NCBI RefSeq assembly: GCF_028621895.1
Contig: NZ_CP117520.1
Span: forward strand, 868,001 to 932,000
Direction of reading: 5' to 3'
Length of the DNA stretch: 64,000 nt
Source of the DNA: Acinetobacter sp. GSS19
GTDB taxonomy: Bacteria; Pseudomonadota; Gammaproteobacteria; Pseudomonadales; Moraxellaceae
A program made the position numbers and the translations under genes. Position 1 is the first letter of the stretch; each line of letters opens with the position of its first letter. Below are positions 61,304 to 64,000 of this stretch, in pieces. A model generated the notes under the pieces. It was given only the letters and a program-made list of their open reading frames with translations. It searched no databases and was not told where the DNA came from.

Positions 61304-62182
61304 TCAGCCATTAATGATTTCACCTCCATTCACATGGATGACTTGTCCACTGATATAGCTGGCTCCATCACAAGCTAAAAACAAGTAGGCGGGTGCTACT
61401 TCACTCGGTTGCCCCATACGACCCATTGGGGTACTGGTACCAAACTCTGCCACAGTTTGCGCATCAAAACTGCTGGGAATTAAAGGCGTCCAGATCGGTC
61501 CTGGCGCGACGGCATTTACTCGAATCCCTTTTTTTTGTTTGAGTAAATTAGTCGACAGGCTACGGGTAAATGTGGTGATGGCACCTTTGGTACTGGCGTA
61601 ATCGATGAGTTCATCATGACCACGGTAGCTGGTGATACTGGTGGTATTGATAATACTGTCGCCTTCCTGTAGATGCGGTAAAACTTTTTGCGTAAGATAG
61701 AACATTGAAAAGAAGTTGGTTTTAAAGGTTTTTTCCAACTGTCCATGACTGATTTCGCCGATATCAGACTGTTGATATTGCACACCAGCATTATTAATCA
61801 GGATATTAATCTTGCCAAAACACTGCAAAGTTTGTTCCACGCACGTTGCGGCTAGCTCTGGTTGGCTTAAGTCTCCTTCAAGCAGTAGGCAACGTTGACC
61901 TTCATTCTCAACCAGCTGCCGCGTTATTTCGGCATCCTGCTGTTCTTCTAAATAGATAATGGCAACGTCAGCACCTTCTCGGGCAAACAGCACAGCAACT
62001 GAACGTCCAATGCCACTGTCACCGCCACTGATCAGAGCAATTTTACCTTTCAGCTTGTGACTGCCTTGATAATTTTCCTTAATAATTTCGGGCTGAGGAT
62101 ACATACTTTCCTGTTCACCCGGTTGTTGAATTTGGGTTTGAGCTGGTGCTGAAGTAGGATAGTGGCTTTCATTATTGCTCAT
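61304..62182 (-). CDS. YghA-like short-chain dehydrogenase
   Basis: A 292-aa SDR with the extended N-terminal tail (YPQPEIIKENYQGSHKLKGK) typical of the YghA/glucose-ribitol dehydrogenase-like group. The cofactor site is ISGGDSGIGRSVAVLFAREGAD near residue 52, NNAG is present, the catalytic Ser/Tyr/Lys are in NTTSITSYRG and YASTKGA, and the end is GQVIHVNGGEIING. Substrate unknown; genes of this group are often stress-induced (Bacillus GsiB/YdaD regulons). Divergent from the KGG-repeat gene. Confidence 0.92.
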   Translation of the reverse strand: MSNNESHYPTSAPAQTQIQQPGEQESMYPQPEIIKENYQGSHKLKGKIALISGGDSGIGRSVAVLFAREGADVAIIYLEEQQDAEITRQLVENEGQRCLLLEGDLSQPELAATCVEQTLQCFGKINILINNAGVQYQQSDIGEISHGQLEKTFKTNFFSMFYLTQKVLPHLQEGDSIINTTSITSYRGHDELIDYASTKGAITTFTRSLSTNLLKQKKGIRVNAVAPGPIWTPLIPSSFDAQTVAEFGTSTPMGRMGQPSEVAPAYLFLACDGASYISGQVIHVNGGEIING

Positions 62183-62687
62183 AAAATTGCCCGTTCTGCT
62201 AGATTTGAATAAATAAAGAAATCATGCAAGCTTTGATTGTTATATCGGGTTATAAAATGGTTTTTATTGGTTTTATTTTTATTCTTTTAATAGGATAGTG
62301 TAAGAAATAATATGAAAATGTATTTCTGAAAAATAAATGTATAGATCGAGGGGGAGATTTTTGATTTTTTATTCAATTTTTTATTGATGTGTCGTGTGTT
62401 TTTATTGTTTTATAGGAATATTTTGAGATGAGGGTAATTTATTATTTTAGGTAAACTTATTTATCTGAATGATGGAATCCGTTAATTTGACATAGAATGT
62501 TATTGGAAATTTGGAGAGGGTTTATTGTTATATAATGGATGCTTGTTCTAATTATAGGGTGCTGTTAATAGATACATTTAAAACTATTGATACAGACTAG
62601 AGATGGGGTAAGCCATTTATATCTTTTATCTTGAATTCTGTCGTGAGTTAAACGGCAAATATAATTTGAATAGAGGAAGATATAATT
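62183..62687. other. 505-bp AT-rich divergent region upstream of the KGG-repeat gene
   Basis: No ORF. It must hold the promoters of the SDR gene and the KGG gene. A TATAAT at 62531-62536 is the best -10 candidate for the plus strand; its -35 is poor (TTTGGA at 62510-62515, 15-bp spacing), leaving a leader of about 145 nt. Confidence 0.4.
62531..62536 (+). promoter_or_regulatory. Candidate -10 element for the KGG-repeat gene
   Basis: Perfect TATAAT in an AT-rich context; weak -35. Could depend on an activator or another sigma factor. Confidence 0.25.
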
Positions 62688-63821
62688 ATGGCTAATCAAA
62701 ATACTCGACACGACGATGATAATAACTCAGGAACTTCAAACCGCGGATTCGCTAGCATGGACCCGGAACGCGTACGTGAAATTGCAAGTAAAGGTGGACG
62801 TGCAGCGCATGCCAGTGGTCATGCACATGAATTCACCTCAGAGGAAGCACGCGAAGCGGGACGCGCTGCTCACGCCAGTGGTCATGCCCACGAATTTACC
62901 TCAGAAGAAGCTCGTGAAGCCGGTGCTTTAAGCCACAAAAATGATGATCGCAACGGCCGCTCAGGTGGTCGCAGCCGTTATGATGACGACGAAGATGATA
63001 ACCGTGGCGGCAACCGTTCAGGCGGTCGTGGTCGCAGCCGTTATGATGATGACGAAGATGATAACCGTGGCGGCAACCGTTCAGGCGGTCGTGGCCGTAG
63101 CCGTTATGATGACGACGAAGATGACAACCGTGGCGGCAACCGTTCAGGTGGCCGTAGCCGTTATGATGAAGACGAAGATGATAACCGTGGCGGCAACCGT
63201 TCAGGTGGTCGTGGCCGTAGCCGTTATGATGACGAAGAAGATGACAACCGCGGCGGCAATCGTTCAGGCGGTCGTGGCCGTAGCCGTTATGATGAAGACG
63301 AAGATGATAACCGTGGCGGCAACCGTTCAAGCGGTCGTGGCCGTAGCCGTTATGATGACGACGAAGATGACAACCGTGGCGGCAACCGTTCAGGCGGTCG
63401 TGGCCGTAGCCGTTATGATGACGACGAAGATGATAACCGTGGCGGTAACCGTTCAAGCGGTCGTGGCCGTAGCCGTTATGATGACGACGAAGATGATAAC
63501 CGTGGCGGCAATCGTTCAGGCGGTCGTGGCCGTAGCCGTTATGATGATGAAGATGATAACCGTGGCGGCAACCGTTCAGGCGGTCGTGGCCGTAGCCGTT
63601 ATGATGACGACGAAGATGACAACCGCGGCGGCAACCGTTCAGGCGGTCGTGGCCGTAGCCGTTATGATGATGACGAAGATGACAACCGTGGCGGCAACCG
63701 TTCAGGCGGTCGTGGCCGTAGCCGTTATGATGACGAAGATGATGATCGTGGCAGCCGTTCAGGTAGCCGTGGCCGCGGTCAACAAAAACGTGATGAATAT
63801 GGACGCTTTACCCGTGACTAA
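62688..63821 (+). CDS. KGG-domain stress protein with 13 polyampholyte repeats (hydrophilin-like)
   Basis: A 377-aa, extremely hydrophilic protein. GAGGAAG precedes the ATG by about 9 bp. Residues about 15-82 contain GsiB/con-10-type KGG motifs: GFASMDPERVREIASKGGRA, then two copies of AAHASGHAHEFTSEEAREAG. From about residue 95 to 360 it has 13 copies of a roughly 21-residue unit built as RSRYDDDEDDNR-GGNRSGGRG. The protein ends QQKRDEYGRFTRD. There are no Cys or Trp and almost no hydrophobic residues, so it should be disordered with dense alternating charges. GsiB-like and Acinetobacter hydrophilins are linked to desiccation and stress survival; this role is inferred. Confidence 0.88.
   Translation: MANQNTRHDDDNNSGTSNRGFASMDPERVREIASKGGRAAHASGHAHEFTSEEAREAGRAAHASGHAHEFTSEEAREAGALSHKNDDRNGRSGGRSRYDDDEDDNRGGNRSGGRGRSRYDDDEDDNRGGNRSGGRGRSRYDDDEDDNRGGNRSGGRSRYDEDEDDNRGGNRSGGRGRSRYDDEEDDNRGGNRSGGRGRSRYDEDEDDNRGGNRSSGRGRSRYDDDEDDNRGGNRSGGRGRSRYDDDEDDNRGGNRSSGRGRSRYDDDEDDNRGGNRSGGRGRSRYDDEDDNRGGNRSGGRGRSRYDDDEDDNRGGNRSGGRGRSRYDDDEDDNRGGNRSGGRGRSRYDDEDDDRGSRSGSRGRGQQKRDEYGRFTRD
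62960..63750 (+). repeat. Tandem 63-bp coding repeats, about 13 copies
   Basis: The DNA unit centres on AGCCGTTATGATGACGACGA followed by AGATGATAACCGTGGCGGCAA and CCGTTCAGGCGGTCGTGGCC. Copies differ mainly at synonymous sites, at Asp/Glu or Gly/Ser positions, and by in-frame losses: one Asp codon is missing in two copies, and the Arg-Gly before Arg-Ser is missing in two. This indicates recent expansion by recombination or slippage while the frame is kept. Confidence 0.9.
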
Positions 63822-63845
63822 AGTACCTAACGTTTAATTGATCCT

Positions 63846-63898
63846 GTCTCGTTTAAGCCATATCACTAAAAAGTGGTTGGCTTAAATGAGATTTTTTG
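63846..63898 (+). terminator. Terminator of the KGG-repeat gene
   Basis: A long stem starting TCTC-TTTAAGCCA and closing TGGCTTAAA-GAGA, with inner CACT/AGTG, ends in TTTTTT, about 25 bp after the stop. Confidence 0.85.
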
Positions 63899-64000
63899 AT
63901 TCAAATTTACTGTAAAATGTAGGAGAGGATAAAAAACCAGCTATTCAATGAAATGAAATAAACAATAGCTTCTCAAGCTTAGAGGAAATGTAACTTAAGG

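Noticed and set aside
62896..63456. 186-codon His/Gly/Tyr-rich minus-strand ORF
   Set aside because: A periodic shadow of the 63-bp repeat array.
62960..63750. CRISPR-like array
   Set aside because: The repeats are contiguous, 63 bp, in frame and protein-coding; there are no unique spacers and no cas genes.

Overview
The window looks like a chromosomal segment of an Acinetobacter-type gammaproteobacterium. The evidence is the phaB-phaP-phaC-phaA order, the fdxA/mutS neighbourhood, kdsD-kdsC-lptC-lptA-lptB, dapC next to glnD, the KGG-repeat stress protein near katE, and moderate GC. Genus is inferred from gene content and protein similarity recalled from knowledge; no search was run.

Region 1 (1-46.3 kb) is mostly ordinary core genome: the end of a glutathione-dependent formaldehyde dehydrogenase, katG, tRNA-Gly(GCC), cysS, the Kdo/LPS-transport operon, a stress protein and small enzymes, fdxA, mutS, the PHA operon (phaB, phaP, phaC, phaA), two lipoprotein genes, cysE-trmJ-dnaE, an OafA-like acyltransferase, alaA, msrB-gpx, dapC-glnD-purT, azlCD, an AEC permease, ychF, a GST, an Lrp-type regulator, a yebC-family gene and a PlsC-like acyltransferase. 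Most transcription units end in clear intrinsic terminators.

Region 2 (46.3-54.5 kb) is a small accessory patch. It holds a possible 13-codon ORF, a 33-aa predicted membrane peptide, a decayed IS3-family element, an exported protein of unknown function, and an IS66 element with an 8-bp target duplication. The tnpA of the IS66 element is split by a second IS3-family element with its own 3-bp duplication. A tyrosine integrase and a CAU-anticodon tRNA close the patch. The IS66 removal site can be reconstructed to the base.

Region 3 (54.7-63.9 kb) looks like a stress/desiccation block: a DUF2805-type protein, a hypothetical protein, a divergent PncC/CinA-C homologue, a heme-oxygenase-like diiron oxidase (HDO) 12 bp upstream of a large-subunit catalase (katE), a PrmC-like methyltransferase, a YghA-like SDR, and a 377-aa KGG protein carrying 13 near-identical polyampholyte repeats of about 21 residues. 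No CRISPR array, complete prophage or recognised defence system was seen. The most interesting unexplained items are the HDO-katE pair, the 63-bp repeat array, a multi-hairpin intergenic segment at 44.08-44.21 kb, and the doubled left end of the nested IS3 element.
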